Positions 30,134 to 37,684 of a DNA stretch of 64,000 nt are shown in pieces. Source of the stretch: a virus; IMG/VR virus record IMGVR_UViG_3300035687_000003, positions 1 to 64,000 of that record; one strand, given 5' to 3'. A program made the translations under genes and the position numbers. The notes beneath the pieces were generated by a model, which had not been told where the DNA came from, did not search any database, and was given only the letters and a program-made list of their open reading frames with translations. Within the stretch, counting starts at the first letter, position 1; each line of letters starts with the position of its first letter.

Positions 30134-30294
30134 CCAGGTGGAACCATGCGTTTATCGCGGGATGCACCTTGTCGATCGTATCAGTGGTTGCAAACTCGTC
30201 GGAAGCTTATCGTCAGGTCATGGTATATGCGTGGGAGGTTTTCCTGGTCGCCTTAATCGTCGACGCCGTAATTGGTGGCTACCGGGATAGGTGA
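30130..30294 (+). CDS. Small two-span membrane protein
   Basis: GTG 30130 overlaps the RuvC-like stop. The 54-aa product has hydrophobic stretches at about residues 6-20 (AFIAGCTLSIVSVVA) and 34-49 (AWEVFLVALIVDAVIGG) and a basic end. A small membrane hairpin; function unknown. A 10-bp palindrome GGTGATCACC overlaps its stop. Confidence 0.6.
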   Translation: MTRWNHAFIAGCTLSIVSVVANSSEAYRQVMVYAWEVFLVALIVDAVIGGYRDR

Positions 30295-30347
30295 TCACCT
30301 ATTCGCAGGCAATGCTCCGTTCAGAATACGACAGAGGAGAGTAAATA

Positions 30348-30848
30348 ATGGCAGGCGAAGTGACTGTGACGATTGTCGGCACAGTATGTGCTGACCCGGA
30401 GATGCGGTTTATTTCCAGCGGTGATGGGGTGGTTAACTTTACGATCGCTTCCAACTCCCGCCGGCTCAATAAGGATACGGGCAAGTGGGAAGATTCGGAT
30501 GCATTGTTCATGCGGTGCAATGCTTGGCGGCAGCTCGCGGAGAACATTAACGAAAGCCTGTCGAAAGGTGACCGAGCTATTGTCACCGGTCGACTTAAGC
30601 AACGCAGCTATACGACAAAGGAAGGTGAGAAGCGTACCGTCGTTGAGCTGGAGGTCGACGAGATCGGGCCTAGTCTCAAGTGGGCTACGGTCAAGGTGAA
30701 CAAGGCTACCCGTTCCGGCGGCAAGGCAACCCAGGATGACGACCAGTGGGCCTCCGCTCAGCCGGCCAAGGCGTCTGCGGGTGGTGACAGCTGGGATGAT
30801 GACCCGCCGCCGTTCTTCCGGTCCGAACGGTTCGACAATGAGTTCTGA
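30348..30848 (+). CDS. ssb: Single-stranded DNA-binding protein
   Basis: A 166-aa product with AGAGGAGAG upstream. The OB-fold core is clear: VTIVGTVCADPEMRFISSGDGVVNFTIASN, WEDSDALFMRCNAWRQLAENINESLSKGDRAIVTGRLKQRSYTTKEGEKRTVVELEVDEIGPSLKWA. The acidic tip is DDDPPPFFRSERFDNEF, with a DDPPPF segment recalling bacterial SSB C-termini but not terminal. It coats ssDNA in replication and recombination and may recruit partners. Confidence 0.9.
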   Translation: MAGEVTVTIVGTVCADPEMRFISSGDGVVNFTIASNSRRLNKDTGKWEDSDALFMRCNAWRQLAENINESLSKGDRAIVTGRLKQRSYTTKEGEKRTVVELEVDEIGPSLKWATVKVNKATRSGGKATQDDDQWASAQPAKASAGGDSWDDDPPPFFRSERFDNEF

Positions 30849-31032
30849 CATGGGCTGCAGCAGATGGCTCGACAATGGTGCGCTATGCGGGAAGCCGGTC
30901 GCATGGGGCAGGCCGGTGACCATACTTCTCGACCCAGTACTTTGCCGGTACGGAACATATATGGCGAAAGTATGTTCCGAGCATCGGCAGGAATACGATA
31001 ACGCAATGGCTGCGATGGGTATAGGGAAGTGA
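30838..31032 (+). CDS. Small cysteine-containing protein
   Basis: 64-aa product starting at ATG 30838 (overlapping SSB) or ATG 30850. Pattern CSRWLDNGALCGKPVAW...LCRYGTYMAKVCSEH: four cysteines and a histidine spaced like a small zinc domain found repeatedly in phages. Role unknown. Confidence 0.6.
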   Translation: MSSDMGCSRWLDNGALCGKPVAWGRPVTILLDPVLCRYGTYMAKVCSEHRQEYDNAMAAMGIGK

Positions 31033-31053
31033 GTCCTGACATGGGTTCAAGTC

Positions 31054-31371
31054 GTGATTGACCCGGTCAGCCTCGCGGTAGGCGCTATAATCTTTCTCGG
31101 CGGCCTAGCGGCTGGTCGTCTCATTTACCGAACTAGCGTCTTAATCGGTTCAAACGTGAAGTCGCCTGTAGCTAAATGCTCGTGCGCGCATGGTTGTGGC
31201 GCGCACGAACCCAATGGCGGCGCCTGCAATGAGCAGGTTAAGCGGGCGTCAAGGTGGAATTATGAAGGAGACGCAATTGGGTACGAGTGGGTTGGTTGTC
31301 CGTGTCGCGCGTATGATGGGCCGGAGCCTCTTCCTCGGGTATGGTCTACCAACCCGCCATTATTGCCATGA
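31054..31371 (+). CDS. Membrane-anchored zinc-knuckle protein
   Basis: A 105-aa product from GTG 31054. Residues 4-22 are hydrophobic (PVSLAVGAIIFLGGLAAG), predicting one N-terminal span, followed by a cysteine-rich module KCSCAHGCGAH...GACNEQV...VGCPCRAYDGP. Its stop overlaps the next start (ATGA). Unknown family. Confidence 0.6.
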   Translation: MIDPVSLAVGAIIFLGGLAAGRLIYRTSVLIGSNVKSPVAKCSCAHGCGAHEPNGGACNEQVKRASRWNYEGDAIGYEWVGCPCRAYDGPEPLPRVWSTNPPLLP

Positions 31372-31685
31372 CTACGAGTCCTGACCCGCTATTAGCCTAC
31401 GTCACTTGCCATGACCTAGCCGCTCAAGGTGCCACCTACCGGCAGATCGACCACTGGACAAACCGTGGGTGGTTGGTAGCTGCCAACTCGTTTCCAGGGT
31501 CCGGGAACCAACGGAGATACCCACTGGACCAGCTGGACGTCGTCCGTAAGATGGTGCGGCTCACTGCTGCGGGCATTGCCCCTGCAGCGGCGCACCGGGC
31601 CATCCGCGACGGTGGTTACCTGGCCGCTGGCGTACGTGTGATTATTGAAGATGAACCACAGGACCTGACCGAGGGAACGGAATGA
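31368..31685 (+). CDS. MerR-like helix-turn-helix protein
   Basis: A 105-aa product from ATG 31368. After a short lead: TYRQIDHWTNRGWLVAANSFPGSGNQRRYPLDQLDVVRKMVRLTAAGIAPAAAHRAIR, which is the MerR winged-helix pattern (Y..IDyW...G.l......GSG..R.y...dl...r.). It lacks a long effector domain, as with phage excisionase or control proteins. DNA binding is likely. Confidence 0.7.
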   Translation: MTTSPDPLLAYVTCHDLAAQGATYRQIDHWTNRGWLVAANSFPGSGNQRRYPLDQLDVVRKMVRLTAAGIAPAAAHRAIRDGGYLAAGVRVIIEDEPQDLTEGTE

Positions 31686-31695
31686 GGAGACCGTA

Positions 31696-32181
31696 ATGGC
31701 TAACGCAGAAGTGATCAGGGAGACCCTCGCTGTAGCGCGCGAAAACCGTCACCGGTTCAATATGAGGACGTGGATAAGCGGCCAGGGTAATCCGGACGCC
31801 ACGTCCTGGCAGGAATGCGGCACGACTGCGTGCCTCGGCGGTTGGCGGTGCCTGCTCGACGGACTGCGGCCCAAGTTGTACCCGGATGGATACGTAACGA
31901 CCGAGTTCATTGACCCGTCTACGGGAAAGACGGTGCACCCAGAAGACTGGGCGATGCAGCGTATGGAGCTCCATCGCGGCGAAGCTGAGGCACTACTTCA
32001 GGCTACGCATCTCGGTGATGATATTGATGCCGTGGAGAGGCTTGCAGAGCTAGTTATCTCCGGTGAATGGGTTGGATGCGAAAGCTGCGGCGGTAATGGC
32101 GGCTGCGGCGACTGCGACAACCTAGGGATCGTGCGTTATTCCGGTGGAGCTGCTGACCACCGAAGCGACGGGAGCATGTGA
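31696..32181 (+). CDS. Conserved phage protein with TTACLGGW motif
   Basis: A 161-aa product with GAGGAGACCGTA before ATG 31696. RFNMRTWISG, then ECGTTACLGGWRCLL, matches a family recurring in actinophages, whose role is unknown to me. A Gly/Cys-rich tail CESCGGNGGCGDCDNLG looks like a DnaJ-type zinc finger fragment. Confidence 0.65.
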   Translation: MANAEVIRETLAVARENRHRFNMRTWISGQGNPDATSWQECGTTACLGGWRCLLDGLRPKLYPDGYVTTEFIDPSTGKTVHPEDWAMQRMELHRGEAEALLQATHLGDDIDAVERLAELVISGEWVGCESCGGNGGCGDCDNLGIVRYSGGAADHRSDGSM

Positions 32182-32435
32182 TGGCAACTAGAAACGAGCA
32201 CGGCGGCTGGGATCTCACGACCGAAGAAGCGTCCGATTTAGAACCTGCAGAGATCGAAGAAGTGTCCGATTGGGAACCTTCGGTAACTATCCCCTTCAAG
32301 CAACTATTCGACCGAGATCACTGCGATGCTCAGCGCGGGATTTACCTCTACGCCTGCATTATCTGCGGACGGATCACGCCCAACCGGATCACTCACTTAC
32401 AGACCGAGCACGGAGCGACCAACGTAGATCATTAA
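32178..32435 (+). CDS. Hypothetical acidic zinc-finger protein
   Basis: The 84-aa product (ATG 32181, overlapping the previous stop) has an acidic half with a repeated S-D-L/W-E-P motif (ASDLEPAEIEEVSDWEP) and a C-terminal C2H2-like finger: CIICGRITPNRITHLQTEHG. The finger suggests nucleic-acid contact; the rest is unknown. Confidence 0.6.
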   Translation: MMATRNEHGGWDLTTEEASDLEPAEIEEVSDWEPSVTIPFKQLFDRDHCDAQRGIYLYACIICGRITPNRITHLQTEHGATNVDH

Positions 32436-32474
32436 CCTGGTGGAGTCGGCGGCGGTCAGGGTCTCCGGGAGGCC

Positions 32475-32885
32475 TTGCATGTTCACCTGGCACTGTGCTC
32501 TACGCTGCGGCGCGTGCTCCGTACGTCACGTCAGCCCCCCTGTTACCGCGCTCAACCGCCGACCGCGCCGGACCTGGCGCAGGTTCATGCTGACGACGAG
32601 ATGCTCACCCGGCTATCCCGTAGTCACTACACGGGCACCGACGCGTTGAGCCGACGGTTCGCGGCGCTGCGAGATCGCGTGAGGGGCCAGTCGGCGGAAG
32701 ATGGGCAGCCCGCGCCGTCCACTACCGTGATCTGCGCACTGCTCCTGTTGACCTTGACGTGCTTCGCGTGCGCCACGGTAGTCATGATCACCTCTAAGCG
32801 GCTCGGCGCGTTCATGCTGGCCGTGACCGTGATGCCCTTGATCGCTGCGGGAGTTATCAGCAGGTGGGTCAGGCTAAAAGGTTAG
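32475..32885 (+). CDS. Two-span membrane protein, start uncertain
   Basis: The frame ends with two hydrophobic spans (about 20 residues each: TTVICALLLLTLTCFACATVVMI and GAFMLAVTVMPLIAAGVI) after a polar, helical N-terminal part. A TTG at 32475 has GGGAGG close by; ATG 32599 is an alternative. A 56-aa frame from ATG 32479 overlaps in another register and fits the same ribosome binding site, so the true 5' end is unclear. Confidence 0.5.
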   Translation: MHVHLALCSTLRRVLRTSRQPPCYRAQPPTAPDLAQVHADDEMLTRLSRSHYTGTDALSRRFAALRDRVRGQSAEDGQPAPSTTVICALLLLTLTCFACATVVMITSKRLGAFMLAVTVMPLIAAGVISRWVRLKG

Positions 32886-32999
32886 TTTCACCTGGACGGA
32901 TGCACTAACGACGGCTCTAGCTGTCTACGCGAATGCCATGGTCCTCCAGCTTAGGTTACTATCGCGGTCACTAACCACTCACCGCTTAGGAGGCGCATC

Positions 33000-33377
33000 A
33001 TGGCCCAGGTAACCACCGTCGAGTTGATCGACGACCTGGACGGTTCGGCCGCAGAGGAGACAGTAAAGTTCGCGCTGGACGGCAAGCCATACGTCATCGA
33101 CTTGTCGGGGCATAACGCGGGCGTGCTCCGCGACATCCTCGGTGACTACGTGGGCGTTGCCCGCCTTGACCCTGAGGCGCTACTGGCCGCTGGTCGTTCT
33201 CGTGTGACCCGTAAGCCGGGTAGCGGTGCTCCCGCAGCCAACCGCGAGCAGACCGCCGCTGTGCGCGAGTGGGCACGGCGCAACGGCCACCAGGTGTCCG
33301 ACCGGGGCCGGATCTCTGCCACTGTGCAGGCCGCGTTCGATGATGCGCACCGGTCCCCGCTCGCGGTAGCAGGGTGA
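33000..33377 (+). CDS. lsr2: Lsr2-like nucleoid-associated silencer
   Basis: A 125-aa product with TTAGGAGG before ATG 33000. The N-terminal dimerisation domain matches Lsr2: [50 protein letters not shown]. The C-terminal part has [26 protein letters not shown], including the RGR minor-groove hook. Lsr2 bridges AT-rich DNA and silences foreign genes in actinobacteria. A phage copy may silence host or own genes, or interfere with host Lsr2. It strongly supports an actinobacterial host. Confidence 0.9.
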   Translation: MAQVTTVELIDDLDGSAAEETVKFALDGKPYVIDLSGHNAGVLRDILGDYVGVARLDPEALLAAGRSRVTRKPGSGAPAANREQTAAVREWARRNGHQVSDRGRISATVQAAFDDAHRSPLAVAG

Positions 33378-33383
33378 TTTACC

Positions 33384-33776
33384 GTGCGTAAAGAGCTGAA
33401 GATCACTGAAGAGGAGTTATTCATCGCTAGGCGGGGTGTGAGTACCCGTTGCGCCATCGCTGCGGCGATCATGACGCAGGTGCCGTCAGCGCGCCGGATC
33501 AAGGTCGACCAGTCCGAGATCTCGTGGTTGGATGTAGAACGTAACGAGCGGCTGGTGTTCCGGACACCACCGAGTGCACAGGAGTTCGTGCGGCGCTGGG
33601 ATAATGCGCAGGAAGTCGCTCCGTTCACTTTCGTGCTCAGTGACGCCATGCTGCTCGCTCGACGGAAACCCAAGGTGCGTTCTCGGGAAGCGCGGATCGC
33701 CGCGCCGCTACGATCCACGCCCACTAAGAGACCTGGCCTGCTCATGAATCGGCGTGAGGAGAACTGCGAGGCATGA
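33384..33776 (+). CDS. Hypothetical 130-aa basic protein
   Basis: GTG 33384 seven bases after the Lsr2 stop. The product is helical and basic with a central EWLDVERNERLVFRTPPSAQEFVRRWDN-like region. No known family. It probably shares the Lsr2 message. Confidence 0.55.
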   Translation: MRKELKITEEELFIARRGVSTRCAIAAAIMTQVPSARRIKVDQSEISWLDVERNERLVFRTPPSAQEFVRRWDNAQEVAPFTFVLSDAMLLARRKPKVRSREARIAAPLRSTPTKRPGLLMNRREENCEA

Positions 33777-33949
33777 TCCCGTGGCTGACCAAGCTTGGTC
33801 AGTGCCTAGTTTGCGGTGGTCGCGGTGGGTATCCTGGTCCCGGCTGCACGATTCTGTGCGGTCGATGTGAGGGTACTGGTCGAGATCTGGTTCGTAGCTC
33901 GGACTGGTATATGGATTTCGTGTTACCGCAGCAGGCCACGCAACCCTGA
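33773..33949 (+). CDS. Small DnaJ-type zinc-finger protein
   Basis: A 58-aa frame: ATG 33773 overlaps the preceding stop (ATGA). CLVCGGRGGYPGPGC and LCGRCEGTGRD are the CxxCxGxG repeats of DnaJ-like zinc fingers. The rest is a short aromatic tail. Function unknown. Confidence 0.6.
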   Translation: MIPWLTKLGQCLVCGGRGGYPGPGCTILCGRCEGTGRDLVRSSDWYMDFVLPQQATQP

Positions 33950-34083
33950 CCAGCTCCCGCGCGTCTAGTCATCGTCATCGGTGGCGCGGCGACGGGAGTG
34001 CGACATGGGGGATGGCCAGGTGAGCGTCCGGCGGCCGAGGCGTTGGTCTGGCGGCCGTCTTCGCGCGGGCCGATGATCCCGCA

Positions 34084-34827
34084 ATGCCCGCTGACGAGCG
34101 TCCAGCCGGATCGTGCCTGACGCACTTGCCCCCAAGGGAGGGGCGAGTTCCGCGGCGCGCCGATGATGGCTACTGCACCTGCTCGGACTGTTGTGCCCGG
34201 CTGCATCGGTGGTTGTCCCCCGTCGCGGTCGATGACGCTGGTCGACCGGATGGTATCCCTGGCCTGTACGCGACACTCAACCCTCGACCGGGCTCCGGTG
34301 GGGACACTGGCGGTATCCGGGCCCCCGGCTTCGGGTCCCGCTCGCCAGCGAATGATCACGTGCTAGCAATGCGGGATGCGCGCACTGCGCAGATCGATCC
34401 CGGTGACCCGGCGGCGGCCCCGGCGGTGTTGCGGCAGTGGGTGCTCTACGTCTGGGATGAAAGATTCGACGACGCGGCGCTGGACCAGCCGGACTACCGG
34501 GCACGCCGCGCCGCGCTGCCCACGGCCGTGGAGCCGGCCGCGGTGTGGCTTGCGCGGCAGATGGATTGGCTGACGCGGCGTGAGGTCGTCATTGACTTGT
34601 TCGATGAGCTGCGCAGTCTGCATGCCCAGCTGCGATCCATCGGGTCCAGACGCCGACCGATTGGTGCTTGTCCGAATATGGTTGACGATGGCGGCTCTAC
34701 GCGACGCTGCGGATCGATGCTGTACGCGCCGCGGACGGGCGACTGCATCCGGTGTTATGCGTGCGGCCAGGAGTGGCCGCGGGCGGCATGGCTCCGGCTG
34801 GGGGACCTGCTGTCGACGGTGGACTAG
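34084..34827 (+). CDS. Conserved actinophage zinc-ribbon protein (DUF7341-like)
   Basis: A 247-aa product. Features: CTCSDCCARLHRWLSP, a conserved-looking Pro/Gly stretch (LYATLNPRPGSGGDTGG), PAVLRQWVLYVWDERFDD, AVWLARQMDWLTRREVVIDLFDELR, and a C-terminal zinc ribbon (CPNMVDDGGSTRRCG...CIRCYACGQEW). I recall this layout from many actinophages, always near small HTH proteins. A DNA-binding or replication accessory role is suspected. An upstream 23-codon frame (34006-34077, arginine-rich) may be a leader. Confidence 0.7.
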   Translation: MPADERPAGSCLTHLPPREGRVPRRADDGYCTCSDCCARLHRWLSPVAVDDAGRPDGIPGLYATLNPRPGSGGDTGGIRAPGFGSRSPANDHVLAMRDARTAQIDPGDPAAAPAVLRQWVLYVWDERFDDAALDQPDYRARRAALPTAVEPAAVWLARQMDWLTRREVVIDLFDELRSLHAQLRSIGSRRRPIGACPNMVDDGGSTRRCGSMLYAPRTGDCIRCYACGQEWPRAAWLRLGDLLSTVD

Positions 34828-34830
34828 CGG

Positions 34831-35037
34831 GTGGTCGGGCCGCGTAGGCGACTGGTCGACGCTACGGTCGCTGCGCTGCATATCCGGCAGACGTACGGTG
34901 TGACGGTGGCACCATCGACCATCCGGTCATGGGCAACTCGCGGCCACATTGCCCGCTACGGCACTGGCCGGCGCGGCGCGCACTACGACCTGGATGAGGT
35001 GGATTGCTACGCCAGTCAGCGGTTCGATCACCAGTGA
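34831..35037 (+). CDS. Small helix-turn-helix protein
   Basis: A 68-aa product from GTG 34831 right after the zinc-ribbon gene. VDATVAALHIRQTYGVTVAPSTIRSWATRGHIARYGTGRRGAHYDLDEVDCYA is an excisionase/MerR-like winged helix. Pairing of such a protein with the DUF7341-like gene is common in actinophages as I recall. DNA-binding is likely. Confidence 0.65.
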   Translation: MVGPRRRLVDATVAALHIRQTYGVTVAPSTIRSWATRGHIARYGTGRRGAHYDLDEVDCYASQRFDHQ

Positions 35038-35105
35038 TGTTGCGGATCGTCTTGATCAGGTGCCACACTAGGATCTCTGGACCGGATTATGTCCACTTGC
35101 TCCCG

Positions 35106-35246
35106 ATGTTCTCGCCAGCGGCGTGCTCACCGTGTGCCACCTTCCGTTCGTCGCGCTCCGAGAATTGCCCTATTTTCAAGATCAAGCGCACGTTGCGGGG
35201 TCTTGACAGGCAGGGTATGATCAAGGCACGCCTAAAAGGCTCTTGA
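35106..35246 (+). CDS. Doubtful 46-aa zinc-like frame
   Basis: ATG 35106 to TGA 35246. It contains CSPCATFR and a later C, followed by KIKRTLRGLDRQGMIKARLKG, a basic helix. No Shine-Dalgarno is seen, and the last third coincides with the dyad and promoter, so it may be chance. Confidence 0.25.
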   Translation: MFSPAACSPCATFRSSRSENCPIFKIKRTLRGLDRQGMIKARLKGS

Positions 35247-35272
35247 TCATCCCCCTGGCAAGACGCAACGTG
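35189..35272. repeat. 84-nt nested inverted repeat over a promoter
   Basis: The outer arms CACGTTGCG / CGCAACGTG (35189-35197, 35264-35272), next TCTTG / CAAGA, then CAGG / CCTG and GGG / CCC, and inner arms ATGATCAAG / CTTGATCAT (35217-35225, 35242-35250) around a GCC-TAAAA-GGC tip. As RNA it would form a long hairpin of about 30 pairs; as DNA the inner arms overlap the -10 element and look like an operator. Confidence 0.65.
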
Positions 35273-35414
35273 ACCTGCGGAAACGTATTTTTCGCTTCAC
35301 GGGGCCGCGTGGACCGATCTACCTGCGGAAACACCGTGATTTCGCGATCTTCCAGGACTGCCGTGGACCTATCGTGGACCAACCGTGGACCAACCGTGGA
35401 CCAACCCGTGGACC
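35273..35414. repeat. Iteron-like direct repeats
   Basis: ACCTGCGGAAAC occurs at 35273-35284 and 35321-35332. CGTGGACC occurs at 35308 and then at 35362, 35373, 35384, 35395 and 35407, a period of 11, 11, 11 and 12 bases with AAC or AT between. One helical turn per unit suggests repeated protein binding on one face of the DNA. Confidence 0.7.
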
Positions 35415-35468
35415 AATCCTGACGCCACCTGAGTGACGGTGCCGTACGCGGGTGAGCGGAGGTGCCAG

Positions 35469-35624
35469 GTGGTGATACTTGGCCTAATCTTGATCCTTCT
35501 AGGATACTTCCTGCCGATGTCGATCCTGGTAACCATCGGGTTGGTCTTGCTTGTGGTCGGCGTTGTCCTCGTGCTGCTCGGTGCGACCGGGCACCCGGTA
35601 GGAGGCCGTTCGTACTGGTATTAA
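35469..35624 (+). CDS. DUF6131-like membrane protein
   Basis: A 51-aa product from GTG 35469 or 35472, with GGAGGTG upstream. Two hydrophobic spans (VVILGLILILLGYFL; VTIGLVLLVVGVVLVLLG) and the ending GHPVGGRSYWY fit the small DUF6131 membrane family of actinobacteria. First gene after the control locus. Function unknown. Confidence 0.7.
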   Translation: MVILGLILILLGYFLPMSILVTIGLVLLVVGVVLVLLGATGHPVGGRSYWY

Positions 35625-35661
35625 CTTGATCACCTACCGGGACTGTCTTGCGGAGGTGATC

Positions 35662-35901
35662 ATGAGCCCCGCATGGTTCGACGGCGGCCAGATGCTCCCC
35701 CCGGCCCGCGGCACCTCACGGGAGCGTCACGCAGCGCGTCTCACCTGCGCACGGGCCGCACAGGGTGACGCTGACAACCTGCGGCTGTACTTGAACGTCT
35801 TAGCGCTATGGCCTGCCCAGGACGTCGATGTCACCTACACCGACACACCGACAGTCTGGGGTGCTGACTACATCTCCCGTCGCAGCGGGTTGAGCGACTG
35901 A
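35662..35901 (+). CDS. Hypothetical 79-aa protein
   Basis: ATG 35662 has GGAGGTGATC immediately upstream, which decides this start over an earlier in-frame TTG. The product begins SPAWFDGGQMLPPARGT, then a helix RERHAARLTCARAAQGDADNLRLYLNVL. No motif recognised. Confidence 0.6.
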   Translation: MSPAWFDGGQMLPPARGTSRERHAARLTCARAAQGDADNLRLYLNVLALWPAQDVDVTYTDTPTVWGADYISRRSGLSD

Positions 35902-35934
35902 CCAGCGTTGCTACTTGATCGAGAGGACCTGCAC

Positions 35935-36141
35935 GTGTCCCGCTTCACCCGGCTCGCCGCTGTAGCAGCCGTCATTACTCCCCTGGCCGCCGTGTTGCTC
36001 GCCGGTCCCGCCAGCGCGCACACCGTCTGCCCCCGCACCCTGCTGTGCGCACCGGTCGATGCTCCCCTCGTCGACGTCGATGGCCCACTGCTCACCTCGC
36101 CGCTGGTCACTGGCGTCAGCGTGACGGGGGACGCCAAGTGA
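35935..36141 (+). CDS. Small secreted protein
   Basis: 68 residues from GTG 35935 (GAGAGGACC upstream). A typical signal peptide, basic start SRFTRLAAVAAVITPLAAVLLAGPASA with AXA cleavage, precedes a 40-residue mature part with a CPRTLLC pair. Export by Sec is likely. Overlaps the next gene (GTGA). Secreted phage proteins of this type may alter the host envelope or exclude other phages; unproven. Confidence 0.65.
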   Translation: MSRFTRLAAVAAVITPLAAVLLAGPASAHTVCPRTLLCAPVDAPLVDVDGPLLTSPLVTGVSVTGDAK

Positions 36142-36590
36142 GGATTCCCCTGGTAGTCGCAGGTGTTGCTAGTGGAGCTGCCCTGGTGTTCGTCGCCGCC
36201 GCGCTGCCAGCGCAGGCCGCGTCCAGCGGGTCAGGGTCGGGATGCGTGAAGGCGCAGCAGGAGCTCAACGCCATCATCATCAACTCGGATAACGCGTCGA
36301 TCAAGCAGCACGCCGAGATCATCGCCAAGTGCAAGGTGACTCATGTGCCGACACCCGCACCGACGCCTGCGCCTACCGTGGTCCCGACGCCTGCACCGAC
36401 TACGGTTCCGGTCCCCGCGCCGACCACTTCGCCGGCCCCGGTCACGATCATTAACAATCCGCCGGCGGTAACCGTAGTACAGCCGCGTCAGCCTGCGCCC
36501 CCGGTGGTCGTTAATCAGACGGCACCTCGTGTTGTGCGGCAGGCCCCGCCGCCGGTCGTGGTTAACGACGACCTCACCGTTACGCACTGA
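36138..36590 (+). CDS. Secreted Pro/Thr-rich protein
   Basis: A 150-aa product from GTG 36138. Signal peptide RIPLVVAGVASGAALVFVAAALPAQA, then a short region with two cysteines (CVKAQQELNAIIINSDN...AKC), then Pro-Thr repeats (PTPAPTPAPTVVPTPAPTT) and a Val/Pro/Gln-rich end. The repeats suggest an extended, perhaps cell-wall-spanning region. Paired with the previous secreted gene by overlap. Confidence 0.65.
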   Translation: MRIPLVVAGVASGAALVFVAAALPAQAASSGSGSGCVKAQQELNAIIINSDNASIKQHAEIIAKCKVTHVPTPAPTPAPTVVPTPAPTTVPVPAPTTSPAPVTIINNPPAVTVVQPRQPAPPVVVNQTAPRVVRQAPPPVVVNDDLTVTH

Positions 36591-36595
36591 TCGAC

Positions 36596-36889
36596 ATGCG
36601 GACAATGACGAACGCTGAAATCTTGCTGCCCCGCAGCGATCACCCGGTTATCGACTACACGCCGATCTTCATTGAGCAGATTCTATCCACCATCGGCGGG
36701 CATTTCGACCGGCACCAGGTGACGCACCACGACCTCGTATTCGCGATCCGGCGGATCGAGAAGAAGCTGGACATGCTCGTGGCGGCCGTGCAGGGCCTTG
36801 CGCAACCACGTAACGAACCGAGCGCCGAGCAGGCTAAGGCCCCGGACGCGCTTATCGTCACAGGCCCGTCTCCGGCTCCGCCGGAATGA
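36596..36889 (+). CDS. Hypothetical 97-aa protein with helical core
   Basis: Start ATG 36596 (or 36605). Residues 30-70 form an amphipathic helix pair (QILSTIGGHFDRHQVTHHDLVFAIRRIEKKLDMLVAAVQ), possibly coiled-coil. Proline-rich tail. Lies directly before the packaging genes. Family unknown. Confidence 0.55.
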   Translation: MRTMTNAEILLPRSDHPVIDYTPIFIEQILSTIGGHFDRHQVTHHDLVFAIRRIEKKLDMLVAAVQGLAQPRNEPSAEQAKAPDALIVTGPSPAPPE

Positions 36890-36906
36890 TTCAGGTGGTT
36901 GAGCAC

Positions 36907-37143
36907 TCAGGGCTGGAGTCGTATGTCTAGCCCTGAGTACTTCCTGACGCTACTGATTGCGTTCGGTATCCCGCGGTAGCTACAGCGGTGCACGCTAACG
37001 AACGCCACGCCGGCTGGCCCCACCACCCGCAGGTGCCCACTCGCCGTCAACGTCCAGGTTCCCCGCGCCGCTTCGACCGCTGTAGCGATCGCCCGGGCGT
37101 GCTTACTGAGCTTGTCCGGCCGGCTGCTGCATCTTCGTGGCAT
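36907..37143 (-). CDS. HicA-like small protein on minus strand
   Basis: A 78-aa frame from ATG 37143 to stop 36907, opposite to its neighbours. RAIATAVEAARGTWTLTASGHLRVVGPAGVAFVSV has the helix-strand 'G.W......GH.r...' layout of HicA-type dsRNA-binding-fold proteins found singly in phages. No antitoxin partner is visible. Minus-strand placement between early and late genes suggests independent expression. Confidence 0.5.
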   Translation of the reverse strand: MPRRCSSRPDKLSKHARAIATAVEAARGTWTLTASGHLRVVGPAGVAFVSVHRCSYRGIPNAISSVRKYSGLDIRLQP

Positions 37144-37182
37144 GCCGCCATGGTCGCATAGGCAGCCGGGGCAGGGGTGATC

Positions 37183-37683
37183 ATGTCTAGTGTCGATCCC
37201 TCCATAAGTCTGCCGTCGGACGTGCCGCCGCAGAACCATCAGCATGATCGGCTCGCCGGTCGCAACGGCGAGATCTGGCGGATGTACACCTCTGGCCTCA
37301 CTCAGCAGGCCATCGCCGCGCGACTCGGCATGCACCAGAGCAGCGTGTCCAACGTGCTCAAACAGGTCCGCGATGCGTTGCCAGCTGACGAGCGTGACGA
37401 CTGGCGGATCATCGCGATTGAGACGCTACGGGAGCTGCACGCCGTGGCCGTGGAGATCGTCCGGTCCGACCCGCCGCCGACGTTCCACCAGGGGGAACCG
37501 TTGCGGGACGAGAACGGCGAGATTGTGCGTGACGCGTCCACCCGTCTGGTCGCTATCGACCGGCTGATCCGTATCCAAGAGCGCGCTGCCCGGGCGCTCG
37601 GAACCGATTCGCCGGACAAGCTACAAGTGGGTGCGACTGTGCGTTACACGGTGAATGGGGTTGATCCGGAGGCGTTGAAGTGA
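37183..37683 (+). CDS. Terminase small subunit
   Basis: A 166-aa product; ATG 37183 is preceded by GGGGTGATC. An N-terminal helix-turn-helix, EIWRMYTSGLTQQAIAARLGMHQSSVSNVLKQV, binds packaging sites, and the rest is helical with RLVAIDRLIRIQERAARALG, an oligomerisation-type helix. It stands directly before the large subunit with one base between. Assigned mainly by context and domain layout. Confidence 0.7.
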   Translation: MSSVDPSISLPSDVPPQNHQHDRLAGRNGEIWRMYTSGLTQQAIAARLGMHQSSVSNVLKQVRDALPADERDDWRIIAIETLRELHAVAVEIVRSDPPPTFHQGEPLRDENGEIVRDASTRLVAIDRLIRIQERAARALGTDSPDKLQVGATVRYTVNGVDPEALK

Positions 37684-37684
37684 A

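Larger units (their letters stand above)
35038..35430. promoter_or_regulatory. Intergenic control locus
   Basis: About 400 bases with no well-supported gene. It holds a promoter with -35 TTGCGG (35193-35198), 17-bp spacer and -10 TATGAT (35216-35221); an 84-nt nested dyad (35189-35272); two copies of ACCTGCGGAAAC; and six CGTGGACC words. It separates the DNA-metabolism genes from the late region and is the best candidate for a late-gene switch, partition or origin locus. Confidence 0.6.

Noticed and set aside
35362-35414. Short regularly spaced repeats considered as a CRISPR array
   Set aside because: Period is only 11 bp with no unique spacers; iteron-like, not CRISPR. The 12-bp units at 12713-12748 were rejected for the same reason.
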